Assembly (NCBI GenBank): GCA_007121075.1
Contig: SKMK01000035.1
Coordinates: 50,308-114,307 of the forward strand
Reading direction: 5' to 3'
Source of the DNA: Syntrophomonadaceae bacterium
Lineage (GTDB): Bacteria; Bacillota; Dethiobacteria; DTU022
Length of the DNA stretch: 64,000 nucleotides
Made by a program: the position numbers and the translations under genes. The notes under the pieces are model-generated. The model saw only the letters and a program-made list of their open reading frames with translations. It searched no databases and was not told where the DNA came from. Below are positions 25,487 to 34,315 of this stretch, one piece after another. Within the stretch, counting starts at the first letter, position 1; every line of letters starts with the position of its first letter.

Positions 25487-26442
25487 AACCACTACGCTTG
25501 ATTTTTATGAGTACGCCCGTTTTTGCCCTTCCGTCCCTGGAAAAAATACACGACTCCCCGCACCGGTTGGAGGCCCTGGTGACCAGGCCGGACAAACCAA
25601 AGGGGCGCGGGCGCAAGCTCAGCCTGGTTCCGGCCGCTGAGTGGGCCCGCAAAAACGAGGTGGAAGTGGCTCAGCCCTCCCGGATGACAGACAGGAGTTT
25701 TTTGGCCTGGTTGGAAGAAAAAAACCCGGATCTGATCGTGACCGTGGCCTTTGGCCGGATCCTGCCTGCGGAAATACTCGACCTGCCTCCCCTGGGCTGT
25801 ATCAACCTCCATGCTTCATACCTGCCCGCCTATCGCGGTTCCGCCCCCATTCACCGGGCCGTAATGGAAGGGGCCCCGCACAGCGGAGTAAGCGTGATCA
25901 AACTTACCCCGGAACTTGATGCCGGGGATATTCTAATCCAGGAAAAAGAGTTTATTTCTCTTACCGATACGGCTGGCACCCTGCATGACCGCCTGGCCGA
26001 AAAGGGGGCCCGTCTACTTCTCCAGGCCATTAACGCCCTGGCTGAAGGAACGGCGGAACCTTTTCCCCAGGACCACGGGCAGGCTACCTACGCACCGCCT
26101 CTCGAGCCCGGTGAAGAGCGCCTCGACTGGACCCTGGTCCCGGTGGAACTTTATAACCGCATCCGCGGCCTAAATCCCTGGCCTGGAGCCTACACCACTT
26201 TTGAAGGCAGGCGGATTAAAGTCTGGCGGGCGGCCCCACCGGAAGAAGTAGAAACCGTAAACACGGGAGAAAGCCCGGGAACGATCCTCGAAGCGGATGA
26301 AAATACACTTACTGTCGCCACCGGTCGGGGCGGAGCCCTGAAACTGCTCGAGCTGCAGCCGGCCGGGAAAAGGCCGATGGATGCCGGGTCATTTTGTTGC
26401 GGTTACCGCATCGAACCGGGCCGTCGCCTGAATGGGGAGTAG
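25483..26442 (+). CDS. fmt: Methionyl-tRNA formyltransferase
   Basis: Formylates Met-tRNAfMet for initiation; 319 residues. The formyl-folate site shows LHASYLPAYRGSAPIHRA and the tetrahydrofolate-related SVIKLTPELDAGDIL; the C-terminal OB-like domain includes IRGLNPWPGAYTTFEG. It begins at TTG 25483, overlapping the def stop codon, so the two functionally opposing enzymes are translationally coupled. Confidence 0.97.
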   Translation: MKPLRLIFMSTPVFALPSLEKIHDSPHRLEALVTRPDKPKGRGRKLSLVPAAEWARKNEVEVAQPSRMTDRSFLAWLEEKNPDLIVTVAFGRILPAEILDLPPLGCINLHASYLPAYRGSAPIHRAVMEGAPHSGVSVIKLTPELDAGDILIQEKEFISLTDTAGTLHDRLAEKGARLLLQAINALAEGTAEPFPQDHGQATYAPPLEPGEERLDWTLVPVELYNRIRGLNPWPGAYTTFEGRRIKVWRAAPPEEVETVNTGESPGTILEADENTLTVATGRGGALKLLELQPAGKRPMDAGSFCCGYRIEPGRRLNGE

Positions 26443-26447
26443 GAGCC

Positions 26448-27818
26448 TTGCCTGAATGGAAAGCACCGGTTATCAAAGCGCGGGAAGCCGCTCTGCGGGC
26501 CCTGGTCAGGGTTGAACAGGACTGTGCCTACCTGAACCTGGCCTTACCCTCCATCCTGGAGGGTCTCCCCGGTGAAGAAAGGGCTCTGGCTGTTCGTATG
26601 GCCAGGGGGACATTGCAGCGGCTTAACACCCTGGACTGGGCTTTGAACCTGTTTTTACGCCGCTCCCTCGATACCATGACCCCCTGGATCAGAAACCTGC
26701 TGCGCCTGGGTGCCTACCAGGCCCTCTATTTGGAAAACGTTCCCTCCTATGCCCTGGTAGATCAGTCCGTCAGGTTGGCCCGCCGCTTTGGGCACCGCGG
26801 TGTCGCCGGTTTGGTTAATGCCGTCCTGAGACGTGTGGCTCAAAATGCTGATCAGCTTCCCTGGCCCGATCGGGTTTCGCGACCGCTTGAGTATATTTCC
26901 CTAGCCCACAGCCATCCCCGGTGGATGGTTTCTAGGGCCCTGGAGCGATTTGGTCCCGAAAGGGCCGAAAACTGGTGCCGGGCCAACAACACCATTCCGC
27001 CTGTTACGATCCGCCCCAATTTCCTAAAGACCACGTCTGGAGATCTATTCGAGGTTTTGCGCCGCGAAGGTTTTACAGCGGAAACAAGCCAGCAGGTTCC
27101 CGGCATGCTGCGGATTTCAGGGCCAGGCTCACCGGCTGCTGCCGAAGCTTTCAGGCAGGGCCTGTTCACCATCCAGGGTGAGAGTTCGGCCCTGGTGGCC
27201 CCTCTCACCGGGGCCCTACCCGGTGATACTGTCGTTGATCTCTGCAGCGCTCCCGGAGGCAAGGCCACCCACCTGGCCGAGCTGACCGAAGACCGGGGCC
27301 GGATCTATGCCGTCGAAGTGAACCGGAACCGTCTCCGGCTGGTCGAAAAAGCGGCCCGGCGCCTGGGTCTGAACAGCATTGAGACGGTCCTTGCCGACGG
27401 CAGGGAGATAGAGCGCTGCGGCCTCTTCGAACCGGATGCAGTCATGGTTGATGCGCCCTGTTCGGGGCTGGGTGTGATCCGGAGGCTGCCTGAAATCAAG
27501 TGGCGCCGGAAAGAAGAAAGTTTGATCGAATTCCAGAAGCTGCAGCTGCAGCTTCTGGATGGGGCCGCTTCAATTTTGCCGCCGGGAGGCAAGCTGCTTT
27601 ACTCGGTTTGCACCACCGAGCCGGAAGAAACCGGCCGGGTTATAGAGCTTTTCCGCCACCGCCGGAGCGACTTTGAACTTTACCCCCTTCCGCCTTTATT
27701 ACCCCGGTCTATCCGGGACAATGAAGGTGTACAAAACCAATCGGACACCGTATTCATATGGCCTCACCTGCATGGTTTGGATGGGTTTTTCATGGCTTTG
27801 CTGGTTAAAAAGGGTTAA
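26448..27818 (+). CDS. rsmB: 16S rRNA m5C967 methyltransferase RsmB
   Basis: 456 residues from TTG 26448. An N-terminal NusB-like RNA-binding domain (AREAALRALVRVEQD through GVAGLVNAVLRRVAQ) leads into a Rossmann methyltransferase with VVDLCSAPGGKATHLAEL, the release cysteine in VDAPCSGLGVIRR and the catalytic cysteine in YSVCTTEPEE. The frame is open back into fmt, but GGGGAG about 8 bases upstream supports the TTG. In most Firmicutes rlmN follows; here prpC comes next after a 150-bp gap. Confidence 0.95.
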   Translation: MPEWKAPVIKAREAALRALVRVEQDCAYLNLALPSILEGLPGEERALAVRMARGTLQRLNTLDWALNLFLRRSLDTMTPWIRNLLRLGAYQALYLENVPSYALVDQSVRLARRFGHRGVAGLVNAVLRRVAQNADQLPWPDRVSRPLEYISLAHSHPRWMVSRALERFGPERAENWCRANNTIPPVTIRPNFLKTTSGDLFEVLRREGFTAETSQQVPGMLRISGPGSPAAAEAFRQGLFTIQGESSALVAPLTGALPGDTVVDLCSAPGGKATHLAELTEDRGRIYAVEVNRNRLRLVEKAARRLGLNSIETVLADGREIERCGLFEPDAVMVDAPCSGLGVIRRLPEIKWRRKEESLIEFQKLQLQLLDGAASILPPGGKLLYSVCTTEPEETGRVIELFRHRRSDFELYPLPPLLPRSIRDNEGVQNQSDTVFIWPHLHGLDGFFMALLVKKG

Positions 27819-27893
27819 GGAGGACAAAGAAGAAACAGGTTCTGAAAAATGATGGGAAAGCCCACTTTTTAAAGCTTTTGAAAACGGCCTGTC

Positions 27894-27922
27894 TTGCCTC
27901 CGGTCAGTCAATTTGCTATACT
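27894..27922 (+). promoter_or_regulatory. Candidate prpC-prkC promoter
   Basis: TTGCCT (27894-27899) and TATACT (27917-27922), spacer 17 bp, lie 47 bp before the prpC start. This gives the phosphatase/kinase pair its own transcription start where rlmN is usually found. Confidence 0.55.
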
Positions 27923-27968
27923 GAAGGTAATATTAAAGCCCTTGTGAATTAGGGAGGATTAAAATATT

Positions 27969-28718
27969 TTGCAGGTAGCCAAAGATAGCAACCCGGGCAT
28001 GGAGCGGTCCCGAAATGAAGACAGCTATTATGCTGAAATGGATACCAGGAATGCCCTCCTGGTTGTCGCCGACGGAATGGGCGGACACCAGGCCGGGAAT
28101 GTGGCCAGTGCCATGGCTATCAAGGTTGCCGAGAATTACTGGCAAGATATAAGCAGTAATTCTTCAATTTCTGCAGAAAACGCCCGTCAACTGCTTAAGG
28201 ACATGATCCTCGATGCCAACCAACAGATCATTTCCGAGGCGGCCGGCACCTCTACCCTGAGGGGAATGGGGACTACCCTGACCGCCGGCCTGCTCCGCGG
28301 CAGCCACCTGACCATCGGCCATGTTGGAGACAGCAGGGCCTACCGGATCCACAACGATAGCATTGAACTTTTAACCAGGGACCATTCCCTGCTCGAACAG
28401 CTGATTGAGGCCGGGGAAATCAGGCCGGAAAAGGCTAAAAACCATCCCCAGCGCCATATCCTCACCAGGGCGGTTGGCATCGACAACCGGTTGGAAGTAG
28501 ATATTTATGAGAAAGAGATAGAGTCGGGCTCGGTACTGCTTTTCTGTACCGACGGCCTTACTAACCAGGTCAATGATGACGAGATAAAAAACATCTGCCT
28601 GGAAGATCAGAACCCGCAAAAAATGGTCAGTGCTCTGATTAAAAAGGCCAATGACAGAGGCGGGCATGATAACATTACCGTGGTTGTAGCCACCGGTATT
28701 GGGGGTCATCAAGATTAA
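27969..28718 (+). CDS. prpC: PP2C-family Ser/Thr protein phosphatase
   Basis: Metal-dependent phosphatase that opposes PrkC; 249 residues. Motifs in order: RSRNEDSYY, VVADGMGGHQAGNVAS, GMGTTLTAGLL, HVGDSRAYRI, LTRDHSL, FCTDGLTNQV and GGHDNITVVV, which together supply the metal-binding aspartates. The start is TTG 27969 after GGGAGGAT. Its stop overlaps the kinase start by one base, so the antagonistic pair is coupled. Confidence 0.95.
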   Translation: MQVAKDSNPGMERSRNEDSYYAEMDTRNALLVVADGMGGHQAGNVASAMAIKVAENYWQDISSNSSISAENARQLLKDMILDANQQIISEAAGTSTLRGMGTTLTAGLLRGSHLTIGHVGDSRAYRIHNDSIELLTRDHSLLEQLIEAGEIRPEKAKNHPQRHILTRAVGIDNRLEVDIYEKEIESGSVLLFCTDGLTNQVNDDEIKNICLEDQNPQKMVSALIKKANDRGGHDNITVVVATGIGGHQD

Positions 28719-30364
28719 TGGTAGGTAAAATACTGGCTGACCGCTACGAATTGATCGAAAAAATTGCCGAAGGTGGCATGGCCCGGGTTTACCGGGGCCG
28801 GGATCTGGTTCTAAAGCGGACCGTAGCGGTTAAAATCCTTAAAGATCAAATGACCGGAGACGCTGCTTTTATTCGCCGTTTTGAACGAGAAGCCCAGGCC
28901 GCAGCCGCCCTCTCCCATCCCCACATTATAAATATTTATGATGTTGGGGAGCAGGAAGGCACGCACTTCATGGTTATGGAGTATGTGGAAGGCATCAACC
29001 TGAAAGACTATATCAGGCAGAAAGGGCGCCTGCCGGTTTACGAAGCGATCCAGATTGCCCGGCAGATTGCCGAAGCTCTTGATCAGGCCCATGCCGCAGG
29101 GCTGGTCCACCGCGACATCAAGCCGCAGAACATCCTGTTTTCCCGCAACGGCAAGGTAAAAGTAACCGATTTCGGTATTGCCATCGCCGGGGATGGGGTG
29201 ACCGTCACCGTGGGAGACGAGATCATCGGCTCCGTTCAGTACATTTCTCCGGAACAGGCCCGGGGTGAGGTGGCCTGCAAGCAATCAGACTTGTATTCGC
29301 TGGGCATTGTTTTTTACGAGATGGTGACCGGAAAAGTTCCTTTCAGTGGAGAAAACCCGGTAGCGGTGGCCATGAAACACGTCCAGGAACAAATTGTCCC
29401 GCCCCGCCAGCTGGAGGCTGATATTCCGGAAGCCCTGGAGCAAATTATTCTTAAGGCCGTCGATAAAGATATAGCCGAACGTTACGCCAGCGCCGGAGAA
29501 TTTTTAGAAGATTTGTTCTATGCCGGAGAAAATGGGGTCCCCAGGAAAGCTCCAACCAGGAATGCCGCCCAGGATAGTTATGATGATTTTGATGAAGATG
29601 ATGACGAAATTCTAAGGCCCGTTAATGACAGCAAACCGGCAAAAGAGAACTCATTTTTGGCCAGAAGGTGGAAGACCATGCTTAAAATCCTGCTCTTCCT
29701 GGTTTTTATAGGCGGGATATTTGGCGGGGGTTTTCATATGGTCAACAATTATTTGACCCCGCCGGAAGTGGCCGTCCCGGACGTCAGGGGGATGAGCCAG
29801 AGCGAGGCCACCCGAATTATCAGAGAAGAAGGCCTGGATCCCAATACAGAGGTTGCTTATATCTATGATGATGAAATTGTGGTTGGAAACGTGGTTAAAA
29901 CCGACCCTCCGCAGGGAAGGATGGTCCGGGAAAACAGGGAGATTGACCTGTTTATCAGCCAGGGGCCCGAATATGTTGTTATCCCCGACCTGACCGGCCG
30001 GACGGAAATGGAAGCGGAAATTATCCTGGAAGACCTGGAACTGACCATGAGCGTGGTCAGGGAATATAATGAAGATGTAGAAAAGGGCAAAATTTATCGC
30101 CAGGTTCCCGGGGAATCATTCCCGGCGTCCCGCGGCGAAGAAGTGGTAGTTTATGTCAGCCAGGGGCGCGGACCCTTTGAACTGGCCGATCTGGTCGGCT
30201 ATTCGGAGCAGGGGGCAGTTGATTATCTCGAAAGTAACGATTTGAAGCCCCGGATCCGCTACCAGTTTGCCGTGGGATCTGCGGGGCATGTGATCGAACA
30301 AAGGCCGGAACCGGGAGCAGAAGTGTTGCCCGGACAGTCTGTCGATTTGATTGTCGGTGAATAG
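28718..30364 (+). CDS. prkC: PASTA-domain Ser/Thr protein kinase
   Basis: Membrane kinase sensing cell-wall fragments; 548 residues. Cytoplasmic Hanks kinase: IAEGGMARVYRGRD, AVKIL, HRDIKPQNILF, VTDFGIAIA, GSVQYISPEQA. An acidic linker (DSYDDFDEDDDEI) leads to one membrane helix near residue 325 (LKILLFLVFIGGIFGG). Three extracellular PASTA repeats follow, beginning VAVPDVRGMS, YVVIPDLTGRT and FELADLVGYS. It lies in the prpC-prkC-rsgA-rpe order known from Bacillus; likely substrates in such systems include division and wall-synthesis proteins. Confidence 0.96.
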   Translation: MVGKILADRYELIEKIAEGGMARVYRGRDLVLKRTVAVKILKDQMTGDAAFIRRFEREAQAAAALSHPHIINIYDVGEQEGTHFMVMEYVEGINLKDYIRQKGRLPVYEAIQIARQIAEALDQAHAAGLVHRDIKPQNILFSRNGKVKVTDFGIAIAGDGVTVTVGDEIIGSVQYISPEQARGEVACKQSDLYSLGIVFYEMVTGKVPFSGENPVAVAMKHVQEQIVPPRQLEADIPEALEQIILKAVDKDIAERYASAGEFLEDLFYAGENGVPRKAPTRNAAQDSYDDFDEDDDEILRPVNDSKPAKENSFLARRWKTMLKILLFLVFIGGIFGGGFHMVNNYLTPPEVAVPDVRGMSQSEATRIIREEGLDPNTEVAYIYDDEIVVGNVVKTDPPQGRMVRENREIDLFISQGPEYVVIPDLTGRTEMEAEIILEDLELTMSVVREYNEDVEKGKIYRQVPGESFPASRGEEVVVYVSQGRGPFELADLVGYSEQGAVDYLESNDLKPRIRYQFAVGSAGHVIEQRPEPGAEVLPGQSVDLIVGE

Positions 30365-30375
30365 GGAGGCTTTGT

Positions 30376-31260
30376 TTGCAACAGGGAAAAGTAATCAAGG
30401 CTGTGGGGGGATTTTTTACTGTCCGCGATCAGAAGGGCAGTGAGTACCTGTGCCGGGCCAGGGGGTCTTTGAAAAAAGGTAAACAGACCCTCATTGTCGG
30501 CGACGAGGTTATTTTTAATCCGCATCAAGAGCCTTCCGAAGAATCAAGCGGTGAAGGCGTTATTGAAAAAGTACTTCCCCGCGCCAACTATTTTCCCCGG
30601 CCGCCGGTCGCCAATGTCGATCAAATCGTCGTAGTCATGTCCCTGAAAAACCCCGGCTGTGACTGGCAGATGATCAGCCGCATGGCGGTTATGGCCGAAA
30701 AAGAGAACCTTCCTGTCCTGGTGTGCCTTAATAAAACCGACTTGATATCCCGTGAAAAGCTGGATCAGGTTTACAAGGACATTGAACCCTATCCTTACCC
30801 GGTTATATTTACCAGTGCCCTGAGCGGTGACGGGACCGTCAACCTGAAAGAACGCCTGGCCGGTTGCTGTTCGGCTTTAGGCGGCCCCTCCGGGGTGGGG
30901 AAATCGACCCTGCTGAATTGTATCCAGCCCGGGCTGTCTTTGCAGACCGCGGAAGTGAGTGAAAAAATTGGCCGCGGTAAACATACCACCCGCCAGGCGG
31001 CCCTCTTGCCATTAAACAACGGCGGAACGGTAGTCGATACCCCCGGTTTCACCCGGCTCGATTTTAAAAACTTGAAGCCCGGCCAACTGGCCGGGTGTTT
31101 CCCCGAATTGGAGGAACTGCGCGGACGCTGTGGTTTTCGGGACTGCATGCACCTGAACGAACCTAACTGTGCCGTTACCGAAGAATTAAATAAAACGCTT
31201 AACCCGATGCGTTACGAGCATTACAAATTTTTTATGAAGGAACTGAGCCAGCGAAGATAA
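30376..31260 (+). CDS. rsgA: Ribosome small subunit-dependent GTPase RsgA
   Basis: Circularly permuted GTPase acting late in 30S maturation; 294 residues. An N-terminal OB fold is followed by CLNKTD (G4) ahead of GGPSGVGKSTLLNCI (G1), RGKHTTRQAALL (G2) and DTPGF (G3), the diagnostic permuted order. The C-terminal zinc site is CGFRDCMHLNEPNC. It begins at TTG 30376 after GGGAGGC, 11 bp behind prkC. Confidence 0.97.
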   Translation: MQQGKVIKAVGGFFTVRDQKGSEYLCRARGSLKKGKQTLIVGDEVIFNPHQEPSEESSGEGVIEKVLPRANYFPRPPVANVDQIVVVMSLKNPGCDWQMISRMAVMAEKENLPVLVCLNKTDLISREKLDQVYKDIEPYPYPVIFTSALSGDGTVNLKERLAGCCSALGGPSGVGKSTLLNCIQPGLSLQTAEVSEKIGRGKHTTRQAALLPLNNGGTVVDTPGFTRLDFKNLKPGQLAGCFPELEELRGRCGFRDCMHLNEPNCAVTEELNKTLNPMRYEHYKFFMKELSQRR

Positions 31261-31281
31261 CAAAGGGGAGGCTCTCCGGAT

Positions 31282-31944
31282 ATGACTGTAAAAGTGGCAC
31301 CCTCGCTCTTATCGGCTGATTTTGGCCGGCTCCGGGATGAAATTAAACGAATCGAAGCCCACGGCGCCGACTGGGTCCATCTTGATGTTATGGACGGCCA
31401 TTTTGTGCCTTCCATTACCATCGGCCCCCCGGTGGTTAAATCTTTAAGGCCCCACACCGGTTTATTTATGGATGCCCACCTGATGGTCTCCGATCCGGAA
31501 AATCACATCGGCCCCTTTGTGGACGCCGGGGTGGACCTGCTGACTGTCCAGGCCGAGGCCACCGCCCATTTGGACCGGATCCTGAGAAAGATCAAGGAAC
31601 AGGGAATCATGGCTGGAGCGGCCCTTAACCCGGCTTCATCTCCTGATCTGCTCGAGTATGTCTGGCCCCTGTTGGACCTGGTTTTAGTGATGACCGTCAA
31701 TCCCGGTGCAGGAGGCCAGCAGTTTATTCCCGCCGTGATGCCAAAGATCCGGGCCGTGGCGGAACAGATTAAATTCCGGGGTTTATCGACGGAACTGGAA
31801 GTAGATGGCGGGGTTAACCGGGATAACGCCCGGGAGATTATCGAGGCCGGGGCCACCGTCCTGGTAGCCGGATCAGCCGTGTTTAAGGCGGAAAACGGGA
31901 TGGGCCTGATCGGTGAAGTAAAAAGCATAGAAATACAATCATAG
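31282..31944 (+). CDS. rpe: Ribulose-phosphate 3-epimerase
   Basis: Interconverts ribulose-5-phosphate and xylulose-5-phosphate; 220 residues, TIM barrel. Motifs VAPSLLSADFGRL, HLDVMDGHFVP, DAHLMVSDPE, MTVNPGAGGQQF and LEVDGGVNRDNA contain the metal-binding His/Asp set and phosphate loop. It follows rsgA by 21 bp, as in Bacillus. No clear terminator separates it from the riboflavin leader 190 bp later. Confidence 0.97.
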   Translation: MTVKVAPSLLSADFGRLRDEIKRIEAHGADWVHLDVMDGHFVPSITIGPPVVKSLRPHTGLFMDAHLMVSDPENHIGPFVDAGVDLLTVQAEATAHLDRILRKIKEQGIMAGAALNPASSPDLLEYVWPLLDLVLVMTVNPGAGGQQFIPAVMPKIRAVAEQIKFRGLSTELEVDGGVNRDNAREIIEAGATVLVAGSAVFKAENGMGLIGEVKSIEIQS

Positions 31945-32098
31945 AATATTTCTTGCCTGCGGGAAGCCGGGTCTGGCCGGTGCGCCGCTTCAGGATCAAT
32001 GTGAACCTACCGGGCGGGTACAGGCAGGACCAGGAAGGATCAGGGAACCGAAAAACCCGGAGTCGCAGCTTTTGCAGCTTTTGTCGCGGGTCCGCTGC
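31945..32098. other. Gap between rpe and riboflavin leader
   Basis: No gene, tRNA or convincing hairpin terminator could be recognised here. It contains a short direct repeat, GCAGCTTTT at 32065-32073 followed closely by GCAGCTTTTG at 32075, of unknown meaning. Confidence 0.4.
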
Positions 32099-32126
32099 TT
32101 GAAAATTATTCTAGATGTGTTATAAT
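32099..32126 (+). promoter_or_regulatory. Riboflavin operon promoter
   Basis: TTGAAA (32099-32104), 16-bp spacer, TATAAT (32121-32126), directly upstream of the FMN aptamer. Confidence 0.8.
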
Positions 32127-32137
32127 CCAGATACCGT

Positions 32138-32357
32138 TATCTTCAGGGTCTGGTGAGGAGGAACTGATTACAGTTCCTCCAATTCCGAACCGGCGGTGAT
32201 GTTTCCCTTAAAGAAGGGAACTAAGCCCGCGAGCCGTAAAGGTTGATCCGGTGAGAATCCGGGGCCGACAGTATAGTCTGGAAGGGAGAAGAAACGGCAC
32301 AACAGGAACCTGGTTTGCCGAAGAGACCCTGAAGCTTAAGTATGCTCGGGGTTTTTA
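32138..32357 (+). ncRNA. FMN riboswitch (RFN element) with terminator
   Basis: The aptamer begins TATCTTCAGGG (32138) and ends GGGAGAAGA (32284-32292), the closing P1 stem. Conserved core blocks ACCGGCGGTGAT, AAGCCCGCGAGC, GATCCGGTGAGAATCCGG and CCGACAGTATAGTCTGG-type sequence are all present. The expression platform ends in a terminator hairpin, ACCCT (32326-32330) with GGGGT (32348-32352), followed by TTTTTATTA. FMN binding should stop transcription before ribD. Confidence 0.95.
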
Positions 32358-32384
32358 TTATATTTAATCGCGAGGTGAGCTCAG

Positions 32385-33542
32385 TTGGATGCCGACGATC
32401 GATTTATGTGGATGGCCCTTGATTTGGCCCGCCAGGGCCGGGGAAGGACCAGCCCCAACCCGCTGGTTGGCGCTGTCGTGGTCCAGGGTACAGAAGTTGT
32501 AGGTACCGGCTATCACCAGGCTGCCGGATCACCCCACGCCGAGGTAATCGCCCTCAAGAAAGCCGGAGAAAAAGCGGAAGGAGCCACCCTGTATGTGAAC
32601 ATAGAACCATGTTCACATCACGGCCGCACCGGTCCCTGCACGGAAGCCATCATCAAGGCCGGCATCAACCGGGTCGTGGCCGCCATACAGGATCCGAACC
32701 CGCTTGTTTCCGGGCGTGGTTTTACCCGGCTGAGGGAAGCCGGGATCAAGGTAAAAGAAGGGGTCCTGGAACATAAAGCCCGCCGGTTAAACGAAGTTTT
32801 TATCAAGTATATCACCGCCGGAATGCCCTTCGTTGGGATCAAAGTGGCCATGAGCCTTGACGGAAAGATTGGGACTATGGCCGGTGAATCACACTGGATT
32901 ACAGGGGATAAAGCGCGCCAGTTTGTGCACCGCCTCCGGGATCAAAGCGATGTGATCATGGTTGGCATCGAAACTGTGTTAAAAGATGACCCCCGCCTGA
33001 CCACCAGGCTGGAAGGCGGGGAAGGCAAAGACCCGGTCCGGGTGATTGTGGACAGCAACGCCCGGCTGCCTCTTGATGCCAGGGTAGTTGAGGGCAGCCC
33101 TTCATCCGGCGCGATCCTGGCTGTAACCGACCAGGCCCCGCCGGATAAGTGCCGGATCCTGGAAGACAAAGGGGTGGAGATTATCACCCTGCCGGCCGTG
33201 AAGAACCGGGTCGACGTCAGAGCCCTGATGAAGAAACTGGCCGAACGGGAGCTGACCACCGTGCTGGTAGAAGGTGGCGGCACCCTTAATTTCAGCCTGC
33301 TCGAGCAGGGGCTTGTCGATAAGCTTTTTGTCTTTATCGCTCCCCAGATAATCGGCGGGGAAAAGAGCCCCACTCCATTTGCCGGGGCCGGGATCGAATC
33401 ACTGAGCAAGGCCTGGACGGTGGAAGATCTCGAGATGAAGCAGTTTGAACAAGACCTGCTCTTAATCGGCTACCCGGTGCCGTCAAAAGACAGCAGCCGT
33501 TCGGCCGCCGGCCTGAACATTTCAGGCGATCGGAGCAATTGA
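32385..33542 (+). CDS. ribD: Bifunctional riboflavin deaminase/reductase RibD
   Basis: Deaminates and then reduces the pyrimidine intermediate of riboflavin synthesis; 385 residues. The deaminase part has the zinc motif SPHAEVIAL with EPCSHHGRTGPCTEAII; the reductase part has GIKVAMSLDGKIG, SHWITGDKARQFVHRLR, GIETVLKDDPRLTTR and VEGGGTLNFSLL. It starts at TTG 32385 after GAGGTGAG. First gene of the riboswitch-controlled operon. Confidence 0.96.
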   Translation: MDADDRFMWMALDLARQGRGRTSPNPLVGAVVVQGTEVVGTGYHQAAGSPHAEVIALKKAGEKAEGATLYVNIEPCSHHGRTGPCTEAIIKAGINRVVAAIQDPNPLVSGRGFTRLREAGIKVKEGVLEHKARRLNEVFIKYITAGMPFVGIKVAMSLDGKIGTMAGESHWITGDKARQFVHRLRDQSDVIMVGIETVLKDDPRLTTRLEGGEGKDPVRVIVDSNARLPLDARVVEGSPSSGAILAVTDQAPPDKCRILEDKGVEIITLPAVKNRVDVRALMKKLAERELTTVLVEGGGTLNFSLLEQGLVDKLFVFIAPQIIGGEKSPTPFAGAGIESLSKAWTVEDLEMKQFEQDLLLIGYPVPSKDSSRSAAGLNISGDRSN

Positions 33543-33634
33543 CGGGAAAATAGGCTTTTAACCCGGCCGGATCCTGCTGCCGGTGCAGGGTTGTAATTTT
33601 ATAATCAATGAAAAGCAGCTGGAAGGTGAAAGTT

Positions 33635-34291
33635 CTGTTTACAGGCTTGATCGAAGAAAAAGGCTATATTAAAAAAATCCAGGCCTCAGGTGAAGGCACC
33701 GGCCTGGTGATCGGGGCCGGCAAGGTCCTCTCCGATCTGAAAATTGGCGACAGCATTGCCGTCAGCGGACCCTGCCTGACCGTCACCGACAAAGGCAAGG
33801 ACAGCTTTACAGCCTGGGCCATGCCGGAAACAATCAAAAGGACTAATTTATCCACCCTGGCTGCCGGAGAGCCGGTTAACCTGGAGCGGGCCCTGGCCCT
33901 GGGCGATCGCCTGGGCGGCCACCTGGTCAGCGGGCATATCGATGCTGTAGTGGCTTTGACCGGACGCCGGGAACAGGGCGGTTCATTCATATTAACTTTC
34001 GAGATGCCCGAAGATCTCGATCGCTATATTGTTGCCAAGGGTTCGGCAGCCCTGGACGGGGTCAGCCTGACCATTATCGATATTGATTCCGGCAGTTTTT
34101 CGGTGGGGTTAATCCCCCATACTGCCGCCGAAACCACCCTTGGTCAAAAAGAGGTAGGCTCTTCGATCAACCTCGAAGTGGACCTGATCGGCAAGTACGT
34201 GGAAAAAATGCTTTCACCCTACCGGCAGGGTGAACATGATCGCAAAGAAACAATCACCCTTTCTTACCTGCAAGAAAAGGGTTACTTTTAG
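33635..34291 (+). CDS. ribE: Riboflavin synthase alpha subunit, probable CTG start
   Basis: Dismutates two lumazine molecules to riboflavin; 218 residues if initiated at CTG 33635, which yields the canonical [12 protein letters not shown]-terminus and lies 5 bases after GGAAGGTGA (33621-33629). The in-frame ATG at 33608 would add nine residues but has no binding site, and GTG 33626 falls within the site. Two lumazine-binding repeats are visible: [13 protein letters not shown] with [14 protein letters not shown], and [22 protein letters not shown]. The 65-bp gap after ribD is the only sizeable one in the operon apart from smaller ones. Confidence 0.9.
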   Translation: MFTGLIEEKGYIKKIQASGEGTGLVIGAGKVLSDLKIGDSIAVSGPCLTVTDKGKDSFTAWAMPETIKRTNLSTLAAGEPVNLERALALGDRLGGHLVSGHIDAVVALTGRREQGGSFILTFEMPEDLDRYIVAKGSAALDGVSLTIIDIDSGSFSVGLIPHTAAETTLGQKEVGSSINLEVDLIGKYVEKMLSPYRQGEHDRKETITLSYLQEKGYF

Positions 34292-34315
34292 AGATGCAGA
34301 TAGGAGTGAAACAGC

